Positions 1-9,523 of a stretch of DNA of 64,000 nt are shown here, piece after piece. Position 1 is the first letter of the stretch; each line of letters begins with the position of its first letter. The stretch is taken from the NCBI RefSeq assembly GCF_003268775.1, contig NZ_QLSU01000002.1, positions 434,001 to 498,000 of the forward strand, read 5' to 3'. Source of the stretch: Paraburkholderia unamae (lineage in GTDB: Bacteria; Pseudomonadota; Gammaproteobacteria; Burkholderiales; Burkholderiaceae). The translations under genes and the position numbers were made by a program. The notes beneath the pieces were generated by a model. The model worked only from the letters and a program-made list of their open reading frames with translations, searched no databases and was not told the DNA's origin.

Positions 1-550
1 CCTTCACCTGGCCCACGGCCGACAGGGGAATGCCGTGGTCGAGTTCGGCGTAGTGGAACTGGATCGGCTTGGTGACCTTGTCGGCCAGATCGAGCTGGTT
101 CTGGATGCCGCCGCCGTAGTAGGACACTGCTGCATCCAGCGAGCCGGATGCCGCCGCGAGGTAGGCAAGGCGGCCGCCGAAGCAGTAGCCGATCGCCGCG
201 ACCTTGCCCGTGCACTCGGGCAACGCGCGCAGCGCGGCGGCCGTCGCGCCGATGTCCTCGACGACGAGGTTGACGTCCGTCTTCTGCATGATCTCGATGC
301 CGCGGTCGCGGTCCGCGCCCACGTATTCGAGTTCGACGCGCGGGGCCGTGCGCCAGAACACGTCGGGCGCGATCGCGACGTAGCCGTCGAGCGCGTACTG
401 CTCGACGACGTCACGAATGTGGCCGTTCACGCCGAAGATCTCCTGCAAGATGATGATGCCCGGGCCCTTGCCGCCCTTGGGCAGCGCGAGGTAGGCGCCG
501 AAGCTGTCCTTGCCGGCGGGAATGTCGATCCATCGAGTCGAAACGCTCAT
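1..550 (-). CDS. Dienelactone hydrolase family protein (3' end beyond window)
   Basis: Translating the minus strand from the ATG at 550 gives a protein beginning MSVSTRWIDIPAG that runs off the window edge after about 183 residues. It carries GYCFGG, the nucleophile elbow of dienelactone hydrolases, in which Cys replaces Ser. An Asp-containing stretch (HYAELDHG) near the window edge fits the second triad residue; the His would lie outside. The family hydrolyses ester or lactone bonds, classically carboxymethylenebutenolide in chlorocatechol breakdown, but most genomic homologues have unknown substrates. GGAG lies 6 nt upstream of the ATG. The open plus-strand frame over the same bases is an antisense artefact. 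Confidence 0.85.
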   Translation of the reverse strand, partial: MSVSTRWIDIPAGKDSFGAYLALPKGGKGPGIIILQEIFGVNGHIRDVVEQYALDGYVAIAPDVFWRTAPRVELEYVGADRDRGIEIMQKTDVNLVVEDIGATAAALRALPECTGKVAAIGYCFGGRLAYLAAASGSLDAAVSYYGGGIQNQLDLADKVTKPIQFHYAELDHGIPLSAVGQVK

Positions 551-1389
551 GTTGTTCTCCGTCTTCATTAATCAGTCATGCAATGAGCCGGGGCGCGGCC
601 AGCGCGTTGCCCACGGCGCATCGCGAAATCGGGGAGCCAGTTTGCCATAGGCACGGAACCTCGGCAGCGCGCGACGTATACGCCTTGCTTGTCTGCCATT
701 GCCGAAAGCCTGGTGTAATGATTTCGTCGGGCACGGCTATTTCTGTCACACGCACGTGGTGGATTTGAACGCCCGGTGAATCGCCCGGTGATGAGGCATG
801 TGGACGCATGAGATCGAAGCGCGCACAACGGATCGGCAAACGTATCGGGATCCGAAATTAATCGAATGCTTACTTGAGCAATTGATTGAACTGTCACGCA
901 CGAATTCGATGTGCTGCATGACAGCATGACTCGCAAACGTTATCGCCATCACAGCGCGATTTCATACTGCTGGATTTGATCCTGGTGTATTCCCGGAATG
1001 CGGGCGCTAACACACCAATATTTGCCGTCAAAAATCTAAAAAAAGAATCTCGCGAGTCTGCATCAGGGTTTTCCCATTAATTGGATCCAAAGTCAGAATC
1101 CCTTATTACACAAGGCTTGCGAGCGATTGTTCAGGGTTTCGAACTGTTCTTGCGGACGGCATATTGGTACTCGCACCAATATCTGAAAAAAGTCCCCCAA
1201 ATTAATTTGATCACCTACACTTACGCGCAAGTATGGACGGGCGGCTCGCCATGAACGGGCTTTCTCGCCATGCTGGCCAGGTGCATCAAGGATGCATCCT
1301 GCGTGGTCGTCCGCACGGGGAGCGACACGTTCGGGGCGCGGGAGCACTGGGCGATTACGTAGCTTTTGGGTTCGAAACTGGAGACTTAC
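551..1389. other. Intergenic region with inverted repeat
   Basis: No convincing gene is seen. The region separates the divergent hydrolase and livK-like genes and should hold both promoters. A perfect 8-bp inverted repeat (ATATTGGT, 6-nt loop, ACCAATAT) lies at 1161-1182, and another ACCAATATT occurs at 1014-1022. These could be regulator sites for the binding-protein gene; that is inference. Confidence 0.4.
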
Positions 1390-2535
1390 ATGAATATCAA
1401 GCTTCACAAGCTGTTGCCGATCAGCGCGGCGGCCATGTTGTTCGCGTCGTTCGCAACGGTGGCGAGCGCTGACGTGACGATCAAGATCGGCCACGTCGCA
1501 CCGCTGACGGGGGGCATTGCTCACCTCGGTAAAGACAACGAAAACGGGGCACGTCTCGCAGTTGAAGAGATCAACGCGAAGGGTCTCGTGATCGGCGGCC
1601 AGAAGGTCACGCTCGTGCTCGACGCACAGGACGACGCGGCTGACCCGCGTACGGCCACGCAGGTCGCGCAGAAGCTCGTCGACGACAAGGTCGTCGCCGT
1701 GGTCGGCCACCTGAACTCGGGCACGTCGATCCCGGCATCGAAGATCTATAGCGATGCAGGCATCGTGCAGATCTCGCCGTCGGCCACGAACCCGGCCTAC
1801 ACGCAACAGGGCTTCAAGACGACCTACCGTGTCGTCGCGACCGACGCCCAGCAAGGTCCGGCGCTCGCGAACTACGCCGCCAAGAACCTGAAGGTCAAGA
1901 CGGTGGCCGTGGTCGACGACTCGACGGCTTATGGCCAGGGTCTCGCGAACGAATTCGAGAAGACCGCCAAGGCGCTCGGCATGAACGTGGTGTCGCATGA
2001 CGCGACCAACGACAAGGCCGTGGACTTCCGCGCAATTCTGACGAAGATCAAGGGCGAAAACCCCGACGCGATCATGTACGGCGGCATGGACGCCACCGGC
2101 GGCCCGTTCGCGAAGCAAGCCAAGCAGCTTGGCCTGCGCGCGAAGGTGCTCGCGGGCGACGGCGTCTGTACCGACAAGCTGGCCGACCTGGCCGGCGACG
2201 CGACCGACAACATCGTGTGTTCGGAAGCCGGCATGGCGCTCGAAAAGATGCCGGGCGGCAAGGAATTCGAAGCCAAGTTCGAGAAGCGCTTCGGCCAGCC
2301 GATCCAGATCTACGCACCGTTCACGTATGACGCTGTGTACATCATCGTCGACGCCATGAAGCGTGCGAACTCGACGGATCCGGCCAAGATCCTCGCCGAA
2401 ATGCCGACCACGGACTACAAGGGCGTGATTGGCGAGACGACCTTCGACGCGAAGGGCGACCTCAAGCACGGCGTGATCTCGCTGTACAACTACAAGTCGG
2501 GCAAGAAGTCGCTGCTCGACGTCGTGAAGATGTAA
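1390..2535 (+). CDS. livK: Branched-chain amino acid ABC transporter substrate-binding protein
   Basis: A 381-residue periplasmic binding protein of the Leu/Ile/Val-binding family. The signal peptide (MNIKLHK, hydrophobic core, cleavage near VASA-DV at about residue 27) is followed by the mature start VTIKIGHVAPLTG and the expected GHLNSGTSIPAS and ISPSATNPAYT ligand-pocket stretches. It would capture branched-chain amino acids, or a related ligand, for an inner-membrane permease. No permease or ATPase gene is adjacent, so it must work with transporter parts encoded elsewhere. The start at 1390 is chosen over an upstream in-frame codon because GGAGA lies just upstream and the signal peptide begins there. 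An intrinsic terminator follows. Confidence 0.93.
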   Translation: MNIKLHKLLPISAAAMLFASFATVASADVTIKIGHVAPLTGGIAHLGKDNENGARLAVEEINAKGLVIGGQKVTLVLDAQDDAADPRTATQVAQKLVDDKVVAVVGHLNSGTSIPASKIYSDAGIVQISPSATNPAYTQQGFKTTYRVVATDAQQGPALANYAAKNLKVKTVAVVDDSTAYGQGLANEFEKTAKALGMNVVSHDATNDKAVDFRAILTKIKGENPDAIMYGGMDATGGPFAKQAKQLGLRAKVLAGDGVCTDKLADLAGDATDNIVCSEAGMALEKMPGGKEFEAKFEKRFGQPIQIYAPFTYDAVYIIVDAMKRANSTDPAKILAEMPTTDYKGVIGETTFDAKGDLKHGVISLYNYKSGKKSLLDVVKM

Positions 2536-2568
2536 ATCGCGCTTAGCGATTTTCGCTCACGCGATTGG

Positions 2569-2604
2569 AAAAGCCCGCGGGTTTCGATCCGCGGGCTTTT
2601 TGTT
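2569..2604 (+). terminator. Intrinsic terminator after livK
   Basis: A perfect 12-bp stem (AAAAGCCCGCGG, 8-nt loop, CCGCGGGCTTTT) followed by TGTTTT. Its A-rich left arm gives a T-run on the minus strand too, so it probably also serves the convergent MFS gene ending at 2630. Confidence 0.9.
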
Positions 2605-2629
2605 TTGAGGGGGCGGAAATCGATGCGCC

Positions 2630-3901
2630 TCAAATCCCCAACCGCCGCAACACCTTCGGCCCCGCGAACGCCACGAGCGCCGCGCACAGCGCCACGACGG
2701 CGAGCCCGATCGTGAGATTGGTCACCTGCGTAATGGCGCCGATCACCACCGGCCCGAACAGCAAGCCGAAATACGCGATGCCCGCCACATGCGCGAGCCC
2801 TTCGGCCGCGTGGATGCCTTTCACGCGCGCGGCGGCCGCGAACAGCACGGGCATCATGTTGGCGAGGCCGAGGCCCATGAGCGTGAAGCCCGTGAGCGCC
2901 GTGAACGAGTAAGGCAGTAACAGCGCGCCGATCATGCCCGCGCAGGCAAGCGAGGCGCTCGCCATCACAAGCTGCGGCGCGCCGAAGCGCGCGCGCACGG
3001 CGTCACCGGCGAAGCGCGCGAGCGCCATGCCGCCCGAGAACGCGGCGTAGGCCGCGCTCGCGAGCGCGGGCGTGGAAAGCACCACGTCGCGCATATAGAC
3101 CGTGGCCCAGTCATACATCGCGCCTTCGGCGATCAGCGCAATGAGCGCGATGGCGCCGAGCGCCCACAGCGCGGGTGTGCGCCAGCGGTTGCCGGTTTTC
3201 GCGTGCTCGCCGTGCGTGGCGTGCGGCACATGCGGCAGCACCGCGGGGCATGAGACGAACAGCACGAATGCCGCGAGCGCCGACGCCAGAAAGAGATGCA
3301 GCGCAGGCGCCATGCCGCGCGCGAGCAGCGCGCCGCCAATCGCCGCGCCCGCCATGCCGCCCAGGCTGAACATGCCGTGCAGCCCCGACATGATGGGCTT
3401 GCCCACGGCTTCCTCGACGGCGCTCGCCTCCGCGTTCATGGCGACGTCGAGCGTGGCCATGCCCACGCCGAAGAATGCGAGGACGACAATCAGCATCCAG
3501 TAGTACGGCACGACCAGGATCAGCGCGCCGCACACGCTCATCGTGATGCCGCCGGCGAAGCAGGCGCGGCGCGAGCCGACGCGCGCGATCCAGCCGCCGA
3601 TCGTCGTCATCGCGGCGATCGAGCCGCCCGCCACGGCGAAAAGCGCGTAGGAGAGCAGCGCCGGGCTCAGATGAAACTTGTCGCGCACGGTGGGCACGTG
3701 CACGCCCCACGAGGCGTACATCATCCCCGCGACGAAGAAGAGCGCCATCGTCGCGATACGGGCGCGGTGGCGCCGCGCGGCGGGCAGGGCGCGATGATGG
3801 GTGGCGGGGCTGGCGACGGCGAGGGCCGGATCGGTCGGGCGGTCGGACACTGGGTATTCCGGGACGGGACGGCGGGGACAATGGGAGGCGGCGGAAGCCA
3901 C
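2630..3901 (-). CDS. MFS transporter
   Basis: Up to 423 residues with about 12 hydrophobic segments beginning around ALFFVAGMMYASWGVHVPTV, typical of the major facilitator superfamily. The motif GGWIARVGSRRACFAGG in the loop between helices 2 and 3 matches the MFS A-motif region (GxxxDRxGRR). The overall pattern resembles the YbjJ/FucP-like branch. The substrate cannot be told from sequence. The longest frame starts with GTG at 3901 without a clear Shine-Dalgarno; a GTG about 17 codons in (VSDRPT) has GGAATA upstream and may be the real start. It is convergent with the livK-like gene. Confidence 0.85.
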   Translation of the reverse strand: MASAASHCPRRPVPEYPVSDRPTDPALAVASPATHHRALPAARRHRARIATMALFFVAGMMYASWGVHVPTVRDKFHLSPALLSYALFAVAGGSIAAMTTIGGWIARVGSRRACFAGGITMSVCGALILVVPYYWMLIVVLAFFGVGMATLDVAMNAEASAVEEAVGKPIMSGLHGMFSLGGMAGAAIGGALLARGMAPALHLFLASALAAFVLFVSCPAVLPHVPHATHGEHAKTGNRWRTPALWALGAIALIALIAEGAMYDWATVYMRDVVLSTPALASAAYAAFSGGMALARFAGDAVRARFGAPQLVMASASLACAGMIGALLLPYSFTALTGFTLMGLGLANMMPVLFAAAARVKGIHAAEGLAHVAGIAYFGLLFGPVVIGAITQVTNLTIGLAVVALCAALVAFAGPKVLRRLGI

Positions 3902-4031
3902 CTGAAAGGAGTCGATTCTAGCGAAGGCGCGCGACGGCTGCCCGGTCTCGCATGCTGCTCTAATATCCAGGAGCGGCCGTTCGCGCCGCGCTCACCCGCT
4001 CACCGCCCATAGCTGCTTTCGAGGACGCACC

Positions 4032-4700
4032 TTGAAGATTCCCGCCCACGCTCCGCTCCATCTGCTGCACCAGGCGCCCACCGGCACGCTCGCCACGCAC
4101 TCGCGCGAGCCGCGCGGTTTTCCGTATCCCACGCTGCTGCCGTTCGCGCCCGACGCGCGCCACCGGCCTGTGATCCTCGTGAGCCGCCTTGCCGAGCACA
4201 CGCGCAATCTGCTCGACGACCCGCGCGCCGGCTTTCTCGTTGCCCACGCACCCGACGCGGACGTGCTGAACGCGCCGCGCGCCACGCTGCTCGGCCGCTT
4301 CGAGCCGCTCGACGCGGCCGCCCAGGAGGCGACGGCGCGCCGCTACGTGCGCTATCACCCGGACGCCGCGCGTTATCTCGCGCTCGGCGACTTCACCTTT
4401 CATGTCATGCAGATCGAGCGGCTGCGCTATATCGGCGGCTTCGGCGCGATGGGCTGGATGGACGGCGCGGATCTCGACGCGCTCGAACCGCTCGCCGCCA
4501 CCGACGAGGCCACCCTGATCGACTTCTTCGAAGCGCACCCGGCGCGGCGTGGCGGACTCAACCTGGCGGGCGTCGATCGCTACGGCGCCGATCTCGTGAT
4601 CGACGGTGCGCGCACGCGCTTCGTTTTTGACTCGCCGCAATCCGGTCAGCAATCCTTGCATGCAGTGCTAGCCGATTGCATCGAGCGCCATGCATCCTGA
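4032..4700 (+). CDS. HugZ/pyridoxamine 5'-phosphate oxidase-like family protein
   Basis: A 222-residue protein with an N-terminal split-barrel flavin-binding fold (GTLATHSREPRGFPYPTLLPFA, VILVSRLAEHTRNL) and a C-terminal helical part with IGGFGAMGWM and a late DUF2470-like section. This arrangement is that of HugZ-type proteins, which in some bacteria bind or degrade heme; other members bind FMN with unknown substrates. The start is TTG with GAGG 8 nt upstream, and no ATG is available at the domain start. It is transcribed divergently from the MFS gene. Heme activity is family-level inference. Confidence 0.8.
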   Translation: MKIPAHAPLHLLHQAPTGTLATHSREPRGFPYPTLLPFAPDARHRPVILVSRLAEHTRNLLDDPRAGFLVAHAPDADVLNAPRATLLGRFEPLDAAAQEATARRYVRYHPDAARYLALGDFTFHVMQIERLRYIGGFGAMGWMDGADLDALEPLAATDEATLIDFFEAHPARRGGLNLAGVDRYGADLVIDGARTRFVFDSPQSGQQSLHAVLADCIERHAS

Positions 4701-5101
4701 TTTGTTTTCCCGCGCATGCGTGCGGCGGTGCCGGGGGTTTTAGAGCGATGACTCATGCTGCGGTGCATCAATCGACCGGTTCAAACCAAAGTTATCATGC
4801 GATGAAATGTTTGACCTATTTCAAGGCATTTAATTTTCATCGTTTGACAATTATGAGATGTGGATTTATCTGGCGAAAGTGAGATTTAGTAAAAATACCG
4901 ATTTGCACCAAATGGCAATGAGTAAGAACCTTGCAGGAAGGATGTCGGATTCAAATCGGTCTTAAATTATTTTTATTGCGGTTGCGCTTCCCGGCATTCG
5001 ATTTTGTGTTAATCTCGCCACCGATTTCCGAGGCACGCAGCGATCAATCGGCATACTGACGTGAGATCAGTAGCCATTATCTTTGAACCACAAGGGCACC
5101 T
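4701..5101. other. AT-rich intergenic region upstream of the H-NS-family gene
   Basis: No gene is supported. The stretch from about 4780 to 5010 is much richer in A and T than the surroundings, which is typical of H-NS-gene promoter regions that are themselves H-NS targets. The promoter of the downstream gene should lie here. Confidence 0.4.
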
Positions 5102-5410
5102 ATGTCTTCCTACAAGGAACTCCTCGCTCAGCGAGAAAAGCTGGAAAAGCAGATTGAAGAGGCGAAGGCACGCGAATATGCCGAGGTCCTCGACGAAATC
5201 AAGCAAAAAATGGCCGACTACGGCATTACGCTCGCAGAACTGGGTGGCGGCCGCGCAGCCGGCAAGATCGCCAAGGCGGCAAGCCGCTCGCGTGCGAGCG
5301 TCGCTCCGAAGTACCGCGACCCCGACAGCGGCAGCACGTGGTCGGGCCGTGGCAAGCCGCCGCGCTGGATTGCCGGCCAGGACCGCGATCGCTTTCTGAT
5401 TCAGAAGTAA
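5102..5410 (+). CDS. H-NS histone family nucleoid-associated protein
   Basis: A 102-residue protein with an N-terminal coiled coil (YKELLAQREKLEKQIEEAK) for oligomerisation and a C-terminal H-NS DNA-binding motif (KYRDPDSGSTWSGRGKPPRW, the YRDPxxGxTWSGRGxxPxW signature). It binds AT-rich DNA and typically silences acquired genes, so it is a plausible repressor of the lower-GC island at 14-25 kb in this window (inference). Burkholderiales carry many such short paralogues. A strong terminator follows. Confidence 0.95.
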   Translation: MSSYKELLAQREKLEKQIEEAKAREYAEVLDEIKQKMADYGITLAELGGGRAAGKIAKAASRSRASVAPKYRDPDSGSTWSGRGKPPRWIAGQDRDRFLIQK

Positions 5411-5506
5411 GTTAATGCCGTCCCGCCGTGCAGCTTGATCGGTCGATCAGTTTGGCGGCGCCGCGCAGAAGGTCGAAGGGCGAATCTGCGGATTCGCGAA
5501 GCAAGG

Positions 5507-5540
5507 AGCCGCGCAGTCGGGGGACGCGCGGCTTTTTGTT
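5507..5540 (+). terminator. Intrinsic terminator after the H-NS-family gene
   Basis: Stem AGCCGCGC / GCGCGGCT with an 11-nt loop, followed by TTTTTGTTTTT. A smaller hairpin (CGAATC-TGC-GGATTCG) lies just upstream. Confidence 0.85.
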
Positions 5541-5703
5541 TTTCTGATCCCTTGCGAAGCCGCCAGAGTATTGTCCGTTGAATGCGAATGCTTCGTGTTA
5601 TTGTAGGCAACTGATTTAAAAGAGATTTTTAGGGGTATCCATAAAATCGTCGCATGCAGGCCCTACAATTGCGGTTATTCCCTAATTTGTAGATTCGCCG
5701 CGC

Positions 5704-6885
5704 ATGACTTCTTCCGCCACCGCGCCGTTATCAGATAAACACGAGGTCGCGCGCCGGACCACGTGGGTCAGCGTCGCCGTCAATTCCGTGCTGGTGGTGC
5801 TGCAAATCGTCGTGGGCGTGTTTGCGCATTCGCAGGCGTTGATCGCCGACGGCATTCATTCATTGGCCGATCTCGTCTCGGATTTCGTCGTGCTGCTCGC
5901 CAACCGGCATAGCGGCGCAAAACCGGACGCCGATCACAACTACGGCCACAGTCGTTATGAAACGGTCGCGTCGTTATTCCTCGGCGCATTATTGATTGCC
6001 GTGGGCGTCGGCATGCTCGTGCGCGCGGGCACGCGCATCATGAATCTCGGCGATATTCCGCCGCTGCACATGAGCGCGCTGTTCGTCGCGCTGCTCGTGC
6101 TCGTTTCCAAGGAAGGGCTTTTTCGCTACATGCTGCGCGAGGCGCAGCGAGTGCGCTCGGCCATGTTGATCGCCAATGCGTGGCACGCGCGCTCGGACGC
6201 GGCCTCGTCGCTCGTGGTGGCGCTCGGCATTGTGGGCAGCCTTGTGGGCGTGCGGCTGCTCGATCCGATCGCGGCGGCCATCGTCGGCTTCATGGTCGCG
6301 CGCATGGGCTGGGTGTTCGGCTGGGACGCGTTGCAGGACCTCTCCGACCGCGCGCTCGACGAAGCCGCCGCCGCCGACCTGCGCGCGCTTCTCATGGGCA
6401 CGCCGGGCGTGCTCGACGTGCACGAGATGCGCACGCGCAAGACCGGCGACCTCGCGCTCGTGGACGCGCATATTCTCGTCGATCCGCTGATCTCGGTTTC
6501 GGAAGGGCACTACATCGCGGAGACGGCGCGCTCGCGCCTGCTCACCGACTCGCGCGTGCTCGACGCGCTGATCCACGTCGATCCCGAAGACGACATGCAC
6601 GTGCGCTCCGTGTCCAACCAGCCGCCGCGCGACACGGTGGCGGCGCGCCTGCGCGAAGCGCTGGCGGAGCATGACGTGCACGTGGAAGCCGTGACGCTGC
6701 ACTACTTGAGCACGGGGCTGGAGGTTCAGGTGGTGCTGGCCGCCGCGGACGACGCGCGCCGCGTGGCCGCGGTGAATCTGGAAGCGCTACGCAAGCGCCT
6801 GGGCGCGAGCAAGCTGGACGTGATGCAGTCGCTGGACGAGCATGGCGCGCTGGCCATGCATGGCAAACCGCGCGAGGCGAACTGA
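5704..6885 (+). CDS. Cation diffusion facilitator family transporter
   Basis: A 393-residue cation diffusion facilitator. Six membrane segments are visible, with the metal-site motifs HSLADLVSDF in helix 2 and HARSDAASS in helix 5 (HxxxD pattern), then a C-terminal cytoplasmic ferredoxin-like domain (LDVHEMRTRKTGDLALVDAHILV). An additional tail of about 100 residues forms a second predicted alpha/beta unit. CDF proteins export divalent metals such as Zn2+, Co2+, Fe2+ or Mn2+ in exchange for protons. Which metal cannot be deduced. No metalloregulator is adjacent. Confidence 0.92.
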   Translation: MTSSATAPLSDKHEVARRTTWVSVAVNSVLVVLQIVVGVFAHSQALIADGIHSLADLVSDFVVLLANRHSGAKPDADHNYGHSRYETVASLFLGALLIAVGVGMLVRAGTRIMNLGDIPPLHMSALFVALLVLVSKEGLFRYMLREAQRVRSAMLIANAWHARSDAASSLVVALGIVGSLVGVRLLDPIAAAIVGFMVARMGWVFGWDALQDLSDRALDEAAAADLRALLMGTPGVLDVHEMRTRKTGDLALVDAHILVDPLISVSEGHYIAETARSRLLTDSRVLDALIHVDPEDDMHVRSVSNQPPRDTVAARLREALAEHDVHVEAVTLHYLSTGLEVQVVLAAADDARRVAAVNLEALRKRLGASKLDVMQSLDEHGALAMHGKPREAN

Positions 6886-6941
6886 ACCGCGCGGCTTTGC
6901 GGCTGCTTTCACCGCGCCGTTCGCCATATCAAAGCGGCAAT

Positions 6942-7412
6942 TCAAAGCGGCAACTGCGTATCGAACTTGATTTCGCGCAGCACGACGCTCGTGCGCACCT
7001 GCGCCACGGCGGGAATGCGGAAGATGCGCTCGTGCAGGAAAGCGTCGTAGGCCTTGATGTCGGGCGCGACGATCTTGAGGATGTAGTCCGATTCGCCCGT
7101 GGTGCTGTAACACTCGGTGACTTCCGGGCAGGTGGCGATCTCGCGCTCGAAGGCTTCGACGCCGCCCTCGGTGTGCCGCGTGAGATGGATATGCGCGAGC
7201 GCGCAGACGTGCAGGCCCAGCTTTTCGCGATCGAGCAGCGCCGTGTAGCGCTGGATCACGCCCGACTGTTCCATGTCCTTGATACGACGCCAGCACGGCG
7301 TGCTGGAGAGCCCCACCTGGTCGGAGATTTCCTGGACGGAGCGGCGCGCGTCGAGTTGCAGAAGGCGCAGGATCTTCTGAGAGAACGTATCGAGTGTCAA
7401 CTGCGCCTCCAT
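6942..7412 (-). CDS. Lrp/AsnC family transcriptional regulator
   Basis: 156 residues: an N-terminal winged helix-turn-helix (SQKILRLLQLDARRSVQEIS...GLSSTPCWRRIKDM) and a C-terminal RAM/AsnC ligand-binding domain (TGESDYILKIVAPD). This is the standard Lrp/AsnC layout for amino-acid-responsive octameric regulators. The start at ATG 7412 matches the family N-terminus better than an upstream in-frame codon at 7460. Target genes are not evident; the divergent partner is missing because neighbours on both sides end near it. Confidence 0.92.
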   Translation of the reverse strand: MEAQLTLDTFSQKILRLLQLDARRSVQEISDQVGLSSTPCWRRIKDMEQSGVIQRYTALLDREKLGLHVCALAHIHLTRHTEGGVEAFEREIATCPEVTECYSTTGESDYILKIVAPDIKAYDAFLHERIFRIPAVAQVRTSVVLREIKFDTQLPL

Positions 7413-7489
7413 TGCGTCGCGGTATCCCTCAATGTTAGAGGTCGGGAAAACGAAACGCAATGAAAAGCGCCGATGATGAGGGAGATTAC

Positions 7490-8122
7490 CTAATCTGCCG
7501 GTGTGCTCGCGGTATTTTGCCCTGACGCGTCCCCATCAGCGGCAAGCGCCGCCTGCTGGGCGCGCAGCTCGGCCAGCATGTTGCAGAAGAGGGCGCCTTG
7601 TTCGATGGCGTCGTCGAGCGCGACGTGCGTGTGCGGATGGTCGTCGAACCAGTGCTTCGGAAAGCGCGGCTTGATGCACTTGCGGTACGGCAGGCCCGTC
7701 ATCGCGAACGCGAGCGTCTTGATGTCGAGCGCCGACCACGAGAACGGGCAGCGCCCCGCGAAGCGCATCATGTACCAGAACATGAAGGTGAAATCGAAGC
7801 CCGCCGGCATCGCCACGAACACGGGCTTGCCGGGCAGCGCCTCCACCCATTCCACGTAGGCGACGAGCGCCGCGGCCGGGTCCTGGAGGTCCTTGCGGCA
7901 GGCGGCCCACGCCTCGGGCTGCGTCTCCCACCAGGCGGCCTGCACCGGGTGCGGCGCCGCGCCCTCGAGCGTCGCGAGGTTCGCCGAGAACGTGGCGATC
8001 AGACGCTTGTCGGCGGTGTAGGCCGCCGAAGCGAAGCTCAGCATCGAGTGCGGGCCGGGAATCGGACCGTCGGCCTCGACGTCGGTGCTGACGTAAATCT
8101 CCTCAATAGCGGCTTGATTCAT
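7490..8122 (-). CDS. DEDD-type 3'-5' exonuclease-like protein
   Basis: About 210 residues with STDVEADGP near the N-terminus (Asp14 and Glu16, the Exo I DxE motif) and [11 protein letters not shown] near the C-terminus (Exo III-like HxAxxD). A central Asp ([10 protein letters not shown]) can provide Exo II. This metal-ion triad is that of DEDDh nucleases, which degrade DNA or RNA from the 3' end. The biological substrate is unknown. An alternative ATG six codons upstream (8140) would overlap the upstream MBL gene end. The pair is probably co-transcribed. Confidence 0.75.
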   Translation of the reverse strand: MNQAAIEEIYVSTDVEADGPIPGPHSMLSFASAAYTADKRLIATFSANLATLEGAAPHPVQAAWWETQPEAWAACRKDLQDPAAALVAYVEWVEALPGKPVFVAMPAGFDFTFMFWYMMRFAGRCPFSWSALDIKTLAFAMTGLPYRKCIKPRFPKHWFDDHPHTHVALDDAIEQGALFCNMLAELRAQQAALAADGDASGQNTASTPAD

Positions 8123-8136
8123 CGTACGTTTCACTC

Positions 8137-8781
8137 TCATCCAGGTACGCCATCTGCTACATACGGGTTGGAGCGACGCTCTTCGCCGAACGTCGAAACC
8201 GGGCCATGACCCGGCACGAACGTGACGTCGTCGCCCAGCGGCCAGAGCTTCTCGCGGATCGAACGGATCAGGTCCGCGTGGTTGCCGCGCGGAAAGTCGG
8301 TGCGGCCGATCGAGCCCGCGAACAGGACGTCGCCCACGGTTGCGAGCCGGTGCTCGCGGCTGAAGAAGATCACGTGGCCGGGCGTGTGCCCTGGGCAGTG
8401 ATAGACCTCGAGTTCTTCGTTGCCAAAGCGCACCGTGTCGCCGTCGTGCAGCCAGCGCGTGGGTTCGAACGCCTCGGCGTGGCCGAAGCCGAAGCGCACG
8501 CTCTGCTGCGGCAACTGGTCGATCCAGAAGCGCTCGTCCTCCTGCGGCCCTTCGATCGGCACGCCGAACTTCGTGGCAAGCGCCTTCGCGCCGGCGCAGT
8601 GGTCCAGGTGGCCATGCGTGAGCAGCACCTTTTCGAGCTGCACGCCCTGGCGCTCGATCTCGGCCTCGATGCGATCGAGGTCGCCGCCCGGATCGACCAC
8701 GGCGGCGCGCTTCGTGGTTTCGTCGACGAGCAGCGAGCAGTTTTGCTGGAACGGCGTGACGGGAATCAGCGTGACTTTCAT
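8137..8781 (-). CDS. MBL-fold metallohydrolase, glyoxalase II-like (YcbL type)
   Basis: A 214-residue single-domain metallo-beta-lactamase-fold protein. It has the metal motif [11 protein letters not shown] (HxHxDH), a later His ([12 protein letters not shown]), [13 protein letters not shown] and FVPGHGP. It starts [15 protein letters not shown], typical of the YcbL/GloB-like branch. Relatives hydrolyse S-lactoylglutathione or other thioesters. It lacks the C-terminal substrate-binding domain of classical GloB, so the exact substrate is uncertain. Confidence 0.9.
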   Translation of the reverse strand: MKVTLIPVTPFQQNCSLLVDETTKRAAVVDPGGDLDRIEAEIERQGVQLEKVLLTHGHLDHCAGAKALATKFGVPIEGPQEDERFWIDQLPQQSVRFGFGHAEAFEPTRWLHDGDTVRFGNEELEVYHCPGHTPGHVIFFSREHRLATVGDVLFAGSIGRTDFPRGNHADLIRSIREKLWPLGDDVTFVPGHGPVSTFGEERRSNPYVADGVPG

Positions 8782-9523
8782 GCGGGTTCGTGGGGTTCGG
8801 GTCTCGCGGGGCGGCTCGCAGCGCGGCGACCCCGTCGGACGAAAGCAGTCAAAAGCTCGATTGTACCGGGGTGCATCCAGGGCCGCCGACCGCGTTCACG
8901 CCCGTCTGAATCCCTTGTCAGACAAGGGATGCCGCGCTGCAAGACGAACGGCTTTGTTACATCAATAGTGAAAAATCATGGAGTTTTGTGGGCGTCGCCC
9001 GTGACAGGAATTACTTTTGGGTATAATGCGACCCAACACGCACGGAATCCGTGCTTTCACTGGGCGATGTGACCCCCGTAAAAAAGAGGTCGCGATACAT
9101 CGCCGTCAAGCAGTGCCGTTGTTTGGAGGCTGGCTAAACAGGCTGCCTTACAAGACGGCAAATCAGGTGTCGATCCGTTCGACGCCGCACGTCTTACCCA
9201 GCCAGGCGCCACGCGCCTGCAACGGCCTGCATGCCGTGACGCTGGGTGGGGCCTACGCCGCCGTTCCTGTGCGCCGTGAGTATCCGGCGTGCCTGAACGT
9301 GTTTCATCGTTCGATGGCGGCATGTGGGGTCTGGTCAGGCTGCCGGGGACAGGCTGCGCCAGACGTGAAAGATAACTAGCGGTTAGCGGCTTATTGGGGC
9401 TGCATCCGGGTATTGGCACGCGTTCGCCTTTTTCATTCCAGGCGAGCGATGGCGAAGCCATGCCTGCGACCGCCGAAGCCATCCGACAGCGCGCACGTTG
9501 CGCGGGGCCGGCTTCGAAACGTG
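8782..9523 (+). other. Long structured leader or possible ncRNA upstream of rlpA
   Basis: A 740-bp region without a credible CDS. A consensus -10 box sits at 9022-9027. The following 350 nt show nested pairing, such as GCGATGT (9064-9070) with ACATCGC (9097-9103) enclosing GACC/GGTC, and GCACGG/CCGTGC near 9040-9055. It looks like a structured 5' leader or separate RNA, but I could not match it to a known RNA family. Confidence 0.4.
9022..9027 (+). promoter_or_regulatory. Sigma-70 -10 box
   Basis: A perfect TATAAT preceded by TTTTGGG. Transcription would start near 9034 and run through about 490 nt of leader before rlpA. The -35 element is not obvious. Confidence 0.6.

Noticed and set aside
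9031..9400. 6S RNA, RNase P RNA, tmRNA or SRP RNA
   Set aside because: None of the characteristic conserved motifs of these RNAs could be recognised.
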